From positions 11,549,761 to 11,613,760 of the forward strand of contig CM051034.1 of the NCBI GenBank assembly GCA_027627225.1: 64,000 nt of DNA. Direction: 5' to 3'. The DNA is from Congeria kusceri. Taxonomy: Eukaryota > Mollusca > Bivalvia > Myida > Dreissenidae. Numbering within the stretch: the stretch's first letter is position 1; every line of letters starts with the position of its first letter. A program made the position numbers and the translations under genes. The notes under the pieces are model-generated. The model was not told the DNA's origin. It worked only from the letters and a program-made list of their open reading frames with translations, and made no database searches. Positions 38,216-48,680 of this stretch are shown here, piece by piece.

Positions 38216-38374
38216 TTTGTAGTAGTTTGTTGTTACTATTAACTATAGATTAATTGTTAACCTTAATATTTTCCAACAGAGTATAAAATTGGATAAAAAC
38301 AGAAGTGTGTCGCTCTTGACCTCCCGGTACTCTTGCAAAAACACTGCGCTAACAGGACAGCCAGATTAAATTGT

Positions 38375-38720
38375 TGAGGGTATGAAAGAACGGTGTACCG
38401 TTACTGCCATCGTGGTTTCGCGACTTCGACCTGTGCTAATGAAAGGGCGCCGAAGCGCCGACACGATACGCCGACGCGCCGAAACGATACGCCGAAGCGC
38501 CGAGAACATGCGCCGAGCCGTCGACACGATATGCCGAAGCGATATAAACGTCGCAATCTCGTGTGCTTTTTTTCATATGTTGCTATAAAATTGGGCGAAG
38601 ATACGAGAAGACGACGGCGCCCTTTCATTTCTGAGGTCGCCGACGCGCCGACACGATACGCCGACGCGCCGAGACGATACGCCGACGCGCCGACACGATG
38701 CGCCGAAGCGATATAAACGT
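38375..38720. repeat. GC-rich CGACACGATACGCCGACGCG array, left arm
   Basis: Tandem short repeats of roughly 10 and 20 bp (GCCGACACGATACGCCGACG with variants) in AT-rich surroundings. Bases 38375-38556 recur almost perfectly in inverted orientation at 39739-39919, and the part after 38610 recurs inverted at 42665-42805. Confidence 0.9.
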
Positions 38721-38826
38721 CGCCATTTCGCGTGTATATTTTCATCTGTGGCTATAAAATTATGCAGTACCGTTTGAGTCAAAAGTAAATGTAAACACAA
38801 CAGCTATAAATTACGGTGACACAGAA

Positions 38827-39269
38827 CTTTTTTCTCGTTCCCACGAGATATTAACTCGAGTGAACGAGATACTAACTCGTGGGACTGAGACACTTACTCA
38901 TGGGAACGACTCATGTCGAGGGAACGACTTACTATTTTGTGGGAACGAGATACTAACTCGAGCGAACGACTTAGTACCATCTTACAACATGATCGTTTTT
39001 GTTGGCCATGGTTATTATAAAAACATATATACAGAAACATTTGATGTGTTATCTTACTCGTGGGAACGAAATACTAACTCGTGGGAACAAGATACTTACT
39101 CGTTCCCTACTTAGTATCTCGTTCCCTTGACTTAGTATCTCGTTCCCTCGACATAGTATCTCGTTCTCATAAGTAAGTACCTCGTTCCCACGAGTTGGTT
39201 TCTCGTTCCCACGAGTTAGTATCTTGTTCCAACGTGTTAGCATCTCGTGGGAACGAGATTAAAAAAGAG
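38827..39269. mobile_element. Fold-back element of CTCGTTCCCACGAGTTAGTAT repeats
   Basis: The ends CTTTTTTCTCGTTCCCACGA and, inverted at the right, TCGTGGGAACGAGATTAAAA define terminal inverted repeats. Both arms are made of about 20-bp units of GGGAACGAGATACTAACTCG and its complement. No ORF of interest; a non-autonomous palindromic element. Confidence 0.8.
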
Positions 39270-39296
39270 TAGTGCAGGTCACCTCTGTGCCACCAT

Positions 39297-39668
39297 AATA
39301 AATAGATAACATGCAGGCACAAAGTTGTGCCTACAGGCTGATTTTGTACCTACAGGTATAAATTTATACCCGGACTAAAATTGTACCTGTAGGTGTATTT
39401 TCTCACCCAACCAAAATTAAGCAGACAGTCTTAATGCAACATTGTTTTTATTTTAAATGTACAATACTTCAATGTTAATATTAATTATGTATATCAATAA
39501 GTAAATTTAACAAGTAAACAATTGTGTTTTCATAACATTGTTTAATGCACCTGTATATATCTGTAGGATTAATAATGTGCCAACAGTTATATATTTGTAC
39601 CTGTAGGTATAAATTGTACCTGTAGGTATTATTTTAAATGTGCCTACATGTATAAATTTAGACCTATA

Positions 39669-39672
<4 letters not shown>
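39297..39672 (+). repeat. TACCTGTAGGTATAAAT degenerate minisatellite, left part
   Basis: Variants of GTACCTGTAGGTATAAATT recur between 39320 and 39672, and the motif continues after the Penelope element at 42549-42610. The retroelement thus appears to interrupt an older minisatellite. Confidence 0.7.

Positions 39673-39711
<39 letters not shown>
39673..39711 (+). repeat. Poly(A) tract at the left end of the Penelope-containing insertion
   Basis: A run of 39 A follows the first copy of the 12-bp flanking repeat GACCTATAGGTA. It lies 5' of the plus-strand ORF, which is unusual for a tail of that element. Confidence 0.85.
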
Positions 39712-39714
<3 letters not shown>

Positions 39715-40035
39715 TTGAGAGAGTGGACATAAGCCCTTTGCGACGTTTATATCGCTTCGGCATATCGTGTCGACGGCTCGGCGCATGTTCTCGGCGCTTC
39801 GGCGTATCGTTTCGGCGCGTCGGCGTATCGTGTCGGCGCTTCGGCGCCCTTTCATTAGCACAGGTCGAAGTCGCGAAACCACGATGGCGGTAACGGTACA
39901 CCGTTCTTTCATACCCTCAGTATTATATTGTAATATAACTGTTTTTTTTAAATCTAAATTATTGTTGCTGTTTTTTTAAATCTAAATTATTGTTGCTGTT
40001 AACACTATTATCAATTTATAATTTATAATTTATAA

Positions 40036-42228
40036 TTGTTGTGTTTAAATCTAAATTATTGTTGTATCAAATCACATGATAAAGTAAAATTAGCTGAAGA
40101 AGTGTTTCTTTACACAAGAAGATTACGTTTAAAGGAATATTTTGCTGACTTGTATACAAATGACCAAAATGGAACATCTAAAAATGATGAATATAAACAC
40201 TTACCATTCTTTAACAAGACATCATCTCAGTTTACACCTCCTAGCGGAAGAGACATTTATCTTGACTTTTATATAGAAGCTGTTTCTAATGAAATTCTTC
40301 ATCATGTTAATGAGAAACGTTTTCGCCCTAATATTTCTAGCGAAGAAATATACGCTCTGAACAGTTTATCTCGTGATGATAACATTGTTATTAAAAAAGC
40401 GGACAAGTCTAATACTATTGTAGTGATGAATAAAAATAAATACATCGAAGAAGTAACCCGTCAATTAAATGATGAACGTTTCTATATGAAAGTGAACAAA
40501 AACCAGCACCAGACAACAAAAGAAAATATTGAAAACTGTATTGAAGAAATAAAGCACCACAACCCCGGTATCGATAAGCAGTTTGATTTGTTTCCCACAG
40601 ATATTCGGATACCTCAATTTTACATATTACCGAAGACTCACAAGCCATTAGATGTCAGTCTTCCTCTTGGATACCCCGGTCGGCCCATCGTATCTGCGTT
40701 TAATTCCAGCTCGGAAAATATCTCCAAGTTCTTAGACTTTGTATTAAATCCAGTTATGCAGACTTTACCATCATACATTAAAGATACCACAGACTTTATT
40801 AACAAGATTAAGAACATTCATTTAAAAAAAGACTCTTACTTAGTAACTCTGGATGTGTCATCATTATACACTAATATTCCACACAGTGAGGGAATAGAAG
40901 CTTGTTCATATTTTCTTAGAAAATATAATGTTAACAATAATATTAACGCTGAAGACATTAGCAAATTACTTAAAGTTATTCTTGAAAATAACTGCTTTGA
41001 TTTTAACAATGAGAGTTATTTACAAACTATGGGTACAGCCATGGGTAGCCCTATGGCGCCCTCTTATGCCTCACTTTTTATGGGAAAATTAGAAGAAGAT
41101 TTTCTTAGTAATGTACCTCTAAAACCCGATATTTGGCTTAGATTTTTAGATGACATTTTTATGATATGGAATAGTTCTTTAGAAGACCTTAATACTTTTA
41201 TAGATGCTATAAATAAATTTCATCCTACTATAAAATTTACATATTGTATATCTCAAAAGTCTGCTTTTTTCCTCGATGTATCTGTATCTAAAAGTGAATA
41301 TGAAACTGTTATAACAGATGTTTTTTGTAAACCTACTAATATGCATTTATACTTAGATTTTACGTCATCTCACCCCATGTCTTGTAAACGGGGTATACCA
41401 TATAGTCAGGCTAAACGCTACAGACGTATTATCTCCGATGATGGTGTATTTAATCAGTCTTTAGCTAATCTACAACAATATTTCGAAAATAGAAATTATC
41501 CTAAAAATGTTATAGCAGATGGATTTACAAAAGTGAAAAATATGTCGCAGGATAGCGCACTGCGTGTTACGCAGAAAAGCACTAATTCTGTGATACCATT
41601 TACTGTATGTTTTAACACATCACTGCCTAATATTGCTGATATTATACACAAATACTGGGATCTATTACGGTTATCTGACAAAGAGAGTGTAAAGTCTTTA
41701 CATTCTTTTAAGCCTATTTTGGCCTATAAACGACCTAAGAATATACAAAACAGTCTTGTTAGATGTTCAGTGTATAACAGTACTAAACTACATTCATCGG
41801 GTAAATGTAAACGACCACGATGTACGCATTGTAATAATATCAATGTATGTTCTCAATTCAATAGTAGCGTTACTGGTTTAACATATGATTTGCACAATGA
41901 TGTAGATTGTACCTCACGTGATGTTATATATCTTATTACATGTAAAAAATGTAATAAACAGTATGTCGGACAAACCAATCAAAGTGTTTCCCGTAGAATG
42001 AATAACCATAGATTTGATATAAGAAACTGTTCAATAAATCCTGTATCACATGTTGCAACCCATTTTGAGTCTCTAAACAATAATTGTACATTGTCAGATT
42101 TCTCTTTTGTTCCAATAGATGTTGTTCATAATAATCTAGACCGTTTATGTAAAGAAACGTTTTGGATACATAAATTAAACACTATGCTTCCTAACGGTCT
42201 TAATAACAAAGTGCTGTACGATATATAA
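40036..42228 (+). CDS. Penelope-like reverse transcriptase with GIY-YIG endonuclease
   Basis: Uninterrupted frame of about 730 codons for a retrotransposon polyprotein that primes and reverse transcribes element RNA. RT motifs: LDVSSLYTNIP (residues about 272-282, motif A aspartate), MGSPMAPSYA (335-344, motif B), RFLDDIFMIW (369-378, catalytic FLDD). A Cys-rich linker CKRPRCTHCNNINVC (591-605) precedes the GIY-YIG nuclease: VIYLITC (630-636), YVGQT (643-647), an Arg/His segment RRMNNHR and the putative catalytic Glu in KETFWI (about 707). This order is that of endonuclease-positive Penelope elements. The frame opens with TTG codons and the first ATG is about codon 131, already inside the RT N-terminal region, so the 5' end is truncated or the start lies elsewhere. 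Lack of stops suggests a young copy. It lies inside a palindrome-rich repeat nest. Confidence 0.92.
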   Translation: MLCLNLNYCCIKSHDKVKLAEEVFLYTRRLRLKEYFADLYTNDQNGTSKNDEYKHLPFFNKTSSQFTPPSGRDIYLDFYIEAVSNEILHHVNEKRFRPNISSEEIYALNSLSRDDNIVIKKADKSNTIVVMNKNKYIEEVTRQLNDERFYMKVNKNQHQTTKENIENCIEEIKHHNPGIDKQFDLFPTDIRIPQFYILPKTHKPLDVSLPLGYPGRPIVSAFNSSSENISKFLDFVLNPVMQTLPSYIKDTTDFINKIKNIHLKKDSYLVTLDVSSLYTNIPHSEGIEACSYFLRKYNVNNNINAEDISKLLKVILENNCFDFNNESYLQTMGTAMGSPMAPSYASLFMGKLEEDFLSNVPLKPDIWLRFLDDIFMIWNSSLEDLNTFIDAINKFHPTIKFTYCISQKSAFFLDVSVSKSEYETVITDVFCKPTNMHLYLDFTSSHPMSCKRGIPYSQAKRYRRIISDDGVFNQSLANLQQYFENRNYPKNVIADGFTKVKNMSQDSALRVTQKSTNSVIPFTVCFNTSLPNIADIIHKYWDLLRLSDKESVKSLHSFKPILAYKRPKNIQNSLVRCSVYNSTKLHSSGKCKRPRCTHCNNINVCSQFNSSVTGLTYDLHNDVDCTSRDVIYLITCKKCNKQYVGQTNQSVSRRMNNHRFDIRNCSINPVSHVATHFESLNNNCTLSDFSFVPIDVVHNNLDRLCKETFWIHKLNTMLPNGLNNKVLYDI

Positions 42229-42439
42229 TACGTTCACATACTTGACATATATTCGATGTTTGCCTATTACTATGTTTTTTATTATATTATAATTAATAGG
42301 CTGATGAATCAACTCTGATCCATCATTTTATACTATCATGATTATGTGTTCTATATATGTCAGCATAATGCTATTTTACAGGTCATCATTTTTCCGCCAA
42401 ACGACGTAACGTCACTGTATGACGTCGACGTCACTTCCT

Positions 42440-42550
42440 TTGTTTATATTTATTATTTTATTACTACTGATGAAGGCATCATGCCGAAACGTTTAGTGTA
42501 TTAAAATTAAATAAACAAACGTGTTTGTGCGATAATTATTATTATTATGA
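42440..42550 (+). ncRNA. Hammerhead-ribozyme-like motif in the Penelope 3' region
   Basis: CTGATGA (42467-42473), a short stem GGC/GCC with loop ATCAT, GAAA (42486-42489), then CGTTT pairing with AAACG (42517-42521), and AT-rich flanks (TTTATTATTTTATTA, ATAATTATTATTATT) that can pair as stem I. Penelope elements are known to carry hammerhead motifs. Departures from consensus: an extra A after CTGATGA and G instead of A/C/U at the expected cleavage position, so activity is doubtful. Confidence 0.4.
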
Positions 42551-42664
42551 CCTATAGGTACAACATTTATAGGTGGGCATAACTTTTACAGCTGCAGGTA
42601 TGTTCATTTATAGCAACTGTACTCGTACATAATAATTATTTTCACTTTTGACTTATACGGTACG

Positions 42665-42805
42665 CCATGTAAAATTGGACGAAGATACGACGAGACGACG
42701 TTTATATCGCTTCGGTGTATTGTGTCGGCGCCTCGTCCCGGCGCGTCGGCGTATCGTCTCGGCGCGTCGGCGTATCGTGTCGGCGCGTCAGCGACCTCAG
42801 AAATG
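42665..42805. repeat. GC-rich CGACACGATACGCC array, third copy (inverted)
   Basis: Reads as the reverse complement of about 38580-38720, including the flanking GGACGAAGATACGA and TTCTGAGGTCGC-type sequence. It sits just outside the Penelope insertion. Confidence 0.85.
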
Positions 42806-44695
42806 AAATATTCTATTTATCCTACAATATTTTTATTTATTTATTTTATGTTTAACAAACACATTATTAACGTTTAATTATTTGAAACAATACTCAAAAA
42901 CGCATTAAATTTACTGAATCTAACCTTGAGTTGTAATATGGTATCTATTCGTGATATTTCCGCCACTCGCAATAGTCCTAAACAATTCAATGCAAAACGC
43001 AGTGTAACAAGATAAAATATCGCCATGTGCTTCGATTCAAATTTGATCAGCATGCCAAAATGCTACACACTACCGTAGATAAAAGAAGGTTTTATTCAAA
43101 TGCACTTCCGTGTTTCGACCAAACTCTTCAACAACAAGATACCAAAATGGCTGGCTATTTAACTTTCCAAACGTGTTTGCAGGATTTATCTTCGCCGAGA
43201 TGTTTATTATATACCATTGCTATTATCTTTCAAAACATACACACAACTCGTGTGACTCAATTTTTCTAGAATGACACAGTATAAAATTTAAAATGAAATA
43301 CACCTCTACCCACCCGAGTCTTTCATTGATAAAAACGTCGTGTAGACTAGTTTTACAGAGGTTATAGCCTTCATAATGAGTTGTTAATCCGCACATGGCA
43401 TAATCGATAAAGGTGCAAACAACATCATCATTCTATTCCTTTTAAAACAGTTGGTGTAAGCGGGTAATTCTTTGTGGACAGACTTGCTTTGATCAATCAA
43501 CAAAGAAACGGTTTATTCATCAAAGAAATAACCCTTTATGTAAATTTCCTTTCAAAAGTAAACTAATCGAAGACTGCACCCAAATTACTAGATCCAATTC
43601 CTTATGTTGGCAACTCTGTTCTCCACCCACAACTATCCAGCCAGGTATCGGTACACTGGACTTACAGAAAATTGAAATGGGATTTACCTCACCGGTTTCA
43701 TTCGAGCCATATATTTCATGGATACACTTTTTGATATAAATCTTATTATCATAATCTATCCATAAACACAGAAACACTAAATAGTGTATTCTGATTGCTA
43801 TTTTTAATTTCAACAGTGTGTAAACTTACAACTCAACTCAAGGACGCAAAACAAGTGATTGCGTCAATGTTACGCGCGCACGCGAATTTTGGCGAGTTAT
43901 TTTAAACCGAAACTACCTGTATTGGCACGATAGCTAACGGTTATTGATTCTTTTCCTGTACAAATTTGTAACTATTTAACTTATTGTAATGTAGTATTTA
44001 TTGTAAGGTATATAATAAAATGTAATTATTGAATGTTTAGTGTCTTATTTCCACCAATAGATAAACTGTTAAATATCGCCCCATTTCGTAACATTTAAAA
44101 TTACTTGTTTATGACGTAACTCACATTCCTGGAAAAAGTAGTCCGTCGAAAGTATATACACATGAGGTGTCAGATAAACCTTGCCTGTCGGATAAAGCAA
44201 AAGTTTTTCTGACAGGTAGAGTTTCCTTCTATAAAATCATATAGGTTACAATATACTAATCCTTATGTAATTTAATGTAAAAGCGATAACTTTAACCAAA
44301 AATAAATGCAATATTTTGCACATAGGAACCCTCATAACCATACCTTTTTTTAAAGAGCATTCTTGGCTGAATTGATTTAAGCAATACAAGGGTATGTCTT
44401 GTATTATGTAAGAAAGAACTCGACACTAAACAAAGTTGACTGTTTTATCACCATCGTTTTAGCGGCTACTTTCTAGTTGAATGTAACCCGCCTCAGCGCA
44501 AGTATCATACTGTAGTCTCCAATCTTAAAACATATCAGTGATTTATTTGTGCATACCAATGTTTACCCTACCAACATCTCCAAAAAAGAATATCAAAGCA
44601 AGTGTCTAAACCTAAAAACATGTCTCCAAGTTAAACTTGTTGCTTTATTTAGAGAGTACAGCCCTACATGACTTATTTATGTAGTGTATTGTGAC
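42806..44695. other. Non-coding stretch
   Basis: No supported gene; only short open frames without recognisable domains. AT-rich. Confidence 0.45.
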
Positions 44696-44696
44696 C

Positions 44697-45700
44697 TAGA
44701 AGGCAACTTAAAGTGTTGATATCGCGAAAAAAAAACCCAATTCTACATCATTATTAACATATTTCTAATGTGCATGCAAAATTTCAGACCGATCCACAAA
44801 GTAGAAATGCTTGAAAACGCATTTGAGAATGATGCCTGATAATCAATCTGGCTTGCATTTTCAGTGCTTTGATTATATATGGTGCCTGAGTCAAATTGTA
44901 TACTTAATTGATAGATATCAGTCAAAATACTAGCATATGTTTACATACTTTAATGCAATAGAGATTTTTATTGTATAAAACGTATTCATTTTTTGTTTTA
45001 GCATGATTTAGTGTGCTGCAAGATTCACAAAAAGGGTTTCCGTACTTTTTTTTCCGTTTTTTTTACTTGAAAAAGCGGTTTTCGCTGTAAAATTCGTAAT
45101 TCTCATCAAAATCATGGTATTTTTTGCATGTTTTCCATGAATCTTATTACAGCCAATAAAACCACACAGTAAAATGGTGATTTTATGTCCACATTGCCCC
45201 TTTAGTGCCGCTCCCTGTTTTGTGTTTAGAAGACAACTTAAAGTTTTGAAAGTTGCAAAATTTCAGACCGATCCACAAAGTAGAAATGCTTGAAAACGCA
45301 TTTGAGCATTATGCCTGATAAGCAATCTGGCTTGCATTTTTAGTGCTTTGATTATATGGGGTGCCTGAGTCAAATTGTGTATTTAATTCATAGAAATCAG
45401 TCAAAATACTAGCATATGTTTACATACTTTAATGCAATAGAGATAATATTGTATAAAACGTGTTTCATTTTTGTTTTTAGCATGATTTAGTGTGCTGCAA
45501 GATTCACAAGACGGGTTTCCGTACTTTTTTCTTTTTCTTTTTTACTTGAAAAAGCGGTTTTCGCTGTAAAATTCGTAATGCACATTAAAATCATGATATT
45601 TATCGCATGTTTTCCATGAAACTTATTACAGCCAATAAAACCACACAGTAACATGGTGATTTTATGTACACATTGCCCCTTTTCGAATTCACTAAACATG
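44697..45700. repeat. 480-bp tandem duplication
   Basis: Sequence beginning AGAAGGCAACTTAAAG near 44698 repeats near 45230 as AGAAGACAACTTAAAG, and the segment AAAATTTCAGACCGATCCAC occurs at 44777 and 45257, an offset of 480 bp. The copies have visibly diverged. About 50 bp near 44712-44775 is private to the first copy. No ORF is conserved between them. Confidence 0.88.
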
Positions 45701-46524
45701 CAGTTAAAAACTCCACCCCTTAAATCTGATACTAAAAACTTATAAAACACTCAAAATGCTGTATCCCTATTTATTAGAATTTTCTCCCCTGCCAATTCGA
45801 AATTTCGGCTTAAACTGTATAGTGCCGCCTAAAGTCGATAGCGGCCGAAATCGTCGGAAGATTTCCGATTAGTACCGAACAGCTGACTGTCTATCGGGTA
45901 GTACTATTGATTTTATCAGACTGACTATCTGGCTTAAGAAGAAAGGCGAGATTATTCAGTATGCCGACATTTTTATATTTGGAAAAAAAAAACAAAAAAA
46001 AAAAACACACACACACAAAACGAACCAACAAATATAAACCATGTCGAACTTACGCATGTCTGGGCAGTTTTCGTGGTTCTGAAATCACACGCGTAATTCG
46101 TTTTAATATATTCAGGGTATAAGTGTAATTGTCTTTGAAAAGGACAGGGTGGCGGATCAATAAAAGGGCGTGGCGCGGCGCCGCGCTGATAAGGTCTGGA
46201 TAAAACACTAGATGATCGTGTTCTTATTTTTGAAACAAAAGCAAAAGGATAAAAAGCACCATTTAAATGTTCATTTTCATCAACAAATTGTATGTAAACA
46301 AGCGTGTTGATTACATGTAATGTTGCCATTATCAAAACAGAAAGTTCATGAATAAAGTTCATGAATAAAAATCCAAAAGGCACGGACGGACTGCAAGGAA
46401 GTCCTTTTCGGTAAGCTATCTTCTTTCACGAAATCGGCATGTCCGTTTACGCATGCTACCGCAAAGTGTTCACGGTTCTGAACAATACGATTGAACAGTC
46501 TTTTCATTCAGCATTGGGGTTTGA
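45701..46524. other. Non-coding stretch with (A)n(CA)n
   Basis: An A-rich tract followed by (CA)n at 45981-46018. No gene supported. Confidence 0.45.
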
Positions 46525-46870
46525 GTCTCATTCATTTAGGGGGTTTGCTCAGGTGTTGCTGGTGTTTTCTTATTTGTTGCTGGTGTTTGCTCAGTTTTTG
46601 TTGGGGTTTGCTCATGTATTGTTGGGGTTTGCTTATTTATTGTTGGCGTTATCTCATTTGTTGTTGTTTTTTCTTTTCTCACTTGTGTTGAAGTTTGCCC
46701 ATGAAATGTTGGGATTTGCTCATTTGTAGTTGGATTTACTTATTTGTTGTTGGGATTTTCTCATTTGTTGTTTGGGTATGCTCATGTTTTGTTGGGGTTT
46801 GCTGAATTATGTTTGGTGATTGCTCATTTATGTTTGAAGTTTGCCCAATTATTGTTGAGTCTTGTTTGCG
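46525..46870 (+). repeat. TTGTTGGGGTTTGCTCATT minisatellite
   Basis: About 15 diverged units of 21-23 bp with core TTGTTGGGGTTTGCTCAT. Two apparent Leu/Phe-rich or Cys/Trp-rich frames through it are repeat artefacts. Confidence 0.85.
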
Positions 46871-46879
46871 GTTTCAAAG

Positions 46880-48680
46880 AGCTCTTCTGCTCCTTTTAGT
46901 GTCATATATAGGGTCACAAATCAAAGAGGTACCAGAGGAGTCGGTCATCTTGCCCCTGCTGTTCGCCATCATCTTTAATGTCCTGATGAAAAGCTTGAAC
47001 ACGGCATGCTCATCTCAAAATTTCAGGATTTTGTTGCATGGTTAACTGAGTATGTCAACCTGCAATAGAAGGCGCAAGCAGGGTTGGACTCCATACGGAA
47101 ATGGGCCTTTAAATGGAGGTTTTAACATTCATAGACAACAACTATAGGTGTACTGTTTGGCAACCACAATCATAACAGTTTGGACGTACATTTAGGTAGC
47201 ACCAAAATTTGTTTGGAGAAAGTGGCGAAATTCTTAGGAATCTGGTTAGATAAGCAACTCACCTTCGCTCACTACTAGACTGAAAGGTGCGAGAGGGACC
47301 TAAATCTAATCTGAATGCTTATCGACTCAGGTTACGGGTCTGATAAAGATAGCCTTTTGCTTCTCTACAAGTCCCTCATACGTCCAAATATAGAATACGG
47401 CGCCAAAATAAATAATTGTGCAATGCCAAATTCACTAAAATCCTTGATACCATCCAGAACAAAGCCCTTAGAAAAGCCATGAAAGCACTGCCTTGTACAT
47501 CAATGAGGTTCCTGCCTCTCAAGCTTCACCGTCAGTAGCTATCCAATCAATATTGGAACAAGGCCCAGACCAGGCTTGGTTAATTATCGGGTCTGACACC
47601 AAATTAAATCCTTTATATTTACTTAATAAAAACATGAACAGTTTCGCTTTGGAGCAATTATTAGGACTTGCTGAGGAGTGCCGGTTTCGATAAGGTTACA
47701 CCAGACTTGATATTCTCTCTGACGACCCCTAGACACTTTATCGGTATCGACACCTAATTGTTAAATAAGATCCAACTCGATTTTCTACACCTCGTGAGAA
47801 GAGAAACTGAAATTTTTATTAACACAAACTTAGCTAAGCATTTCAAAATTGATGCAGATGGCTCAAAAGGACCTAATTCTTGAAAAGTAGCCACCGCATT
47901 TGTTGTTATATTCAAAACACACAAACAGTGTACCTAGGCTCAGTTCTTATTTATCTATTTATTCGGCATTACTCGTTGTGCCTTGTAAACAAAGCAGCTA
48001 AACATATGATATTCTCTCTGACTCACTATCATCACTTGAGTCACTGAAATTAGGGAATAGCAGATCTAGGTCTGATACTTTTCAAGAAAGTTTGGCTTTA
48101 TATATCCAGTGCCTAGAAAAGTCATTAAATAGCACCATTGCTTTGGGTCTAGCACACGTCGACATGTCGGTAACGAATTGACCGACAGGGAGTCACAGAA
48201 GGGCCTCAATAGACGATGGTGGATGTGAGAGTACCACTAGCCCCCCACCCCCGAGCGTCGGAGTTGTATTCATTGACCAGAAAATTTGTACTTGGCCAAA
48301 GCTGACCCCCAGTGTATCTGCATATGGCCTTATATTTAACAGATCTTCCAAGGTTCTCAGGCGCCTGATGTATATTCCACCAGTATTATACTGGATAGGT
48401 GCATCTCACGCAAGAATGGGTGCAATACTCTTGAGGGGTAACTTCTGCAAGCATGTTTTTGGTCCTGAGCCCAACTGCACCCAGTGCGGGAAACCCTTCA
48501 CTGCTAGTCACCTGCTACTGGAATGCCGTCATTGGGACAGTCCCAGGAATACTTTTAAACTGCATTTTACACATAGTGCCATACTATTCCATCTGAACAA
48601 AATTCGAACCTCAGGTTGGACAAACTGGGCCTCTCTTCTACAGATGCTTTTTCATCTATTCCCACGACTGTGAAATTACC
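46880..48680 (+). pseudogene. Decayed I-like LINE with RNase H domain
   Basis: Scattered conserved peptides in several frames: VPEESVILPLLFAIIFN (RT motif B region), KVAKFLGIWLDKQLTF, LLLLYKSLIRPNIEYGAKI (RT thumb region), IDADGSKG and DSLSSLESLKLGNSRSR (RNase H), LAHVDM, then HARMGAILLRGNFC, CTQCGKPFTASHLLLECRHW (C-terminal zinc-knuckle). The order RT, RNase H, CCHC fits I/Nimb-type LINEs. Numerous stops and frameshifts show it is long dead. The 5' half (ORF1, endonuclease) is missing. Confidence 0.75.

Larger units (their letters stand above)
39673..42548 (+). mobile_element. Penelope-like retroelement insertion (composite)
   Basis: Flanked by GACCTATAGGTA at 39661-39672 and 42549-42560. 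Contents in order: poly(A), a 26-bp piece identical to the arm of the 37.1-kb fold-back (39715-39740), the inverted GC-rich arm (39739-39919), three partial tandem copies of the leader repeat, the RT/GIY-YIG ORF, a hammerhead-like motif and an (ATT)n tail at about 42534-42548. Inverted or partly tandem leader sequences are common in Penelope elements. The 12-bp repeat could alternatively reflect the periodicity of the host minisatellite. Confidence 0.75.

Noticed and set aside
38009..38253. Poly-Ser / poly-Ile open frames
   Set aside because: Translation of trinucleotide microsatellites; no unique coding sequence.
38393..38745. Arg-rich open frames in the GC-rich array (both strands)
   Set aside because: CGNCGN repetition produces open frames in several phases on both strands; they are not conserved as protein between the inverted arms.
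46439..46729. Hydrophobic Leu/Phe/Val-rich open frame resembling a membrane protein
   Set aside because: Generated by a 22-bp minisatellite; an overlapping frame is equally open and Cys/Trp-rich.
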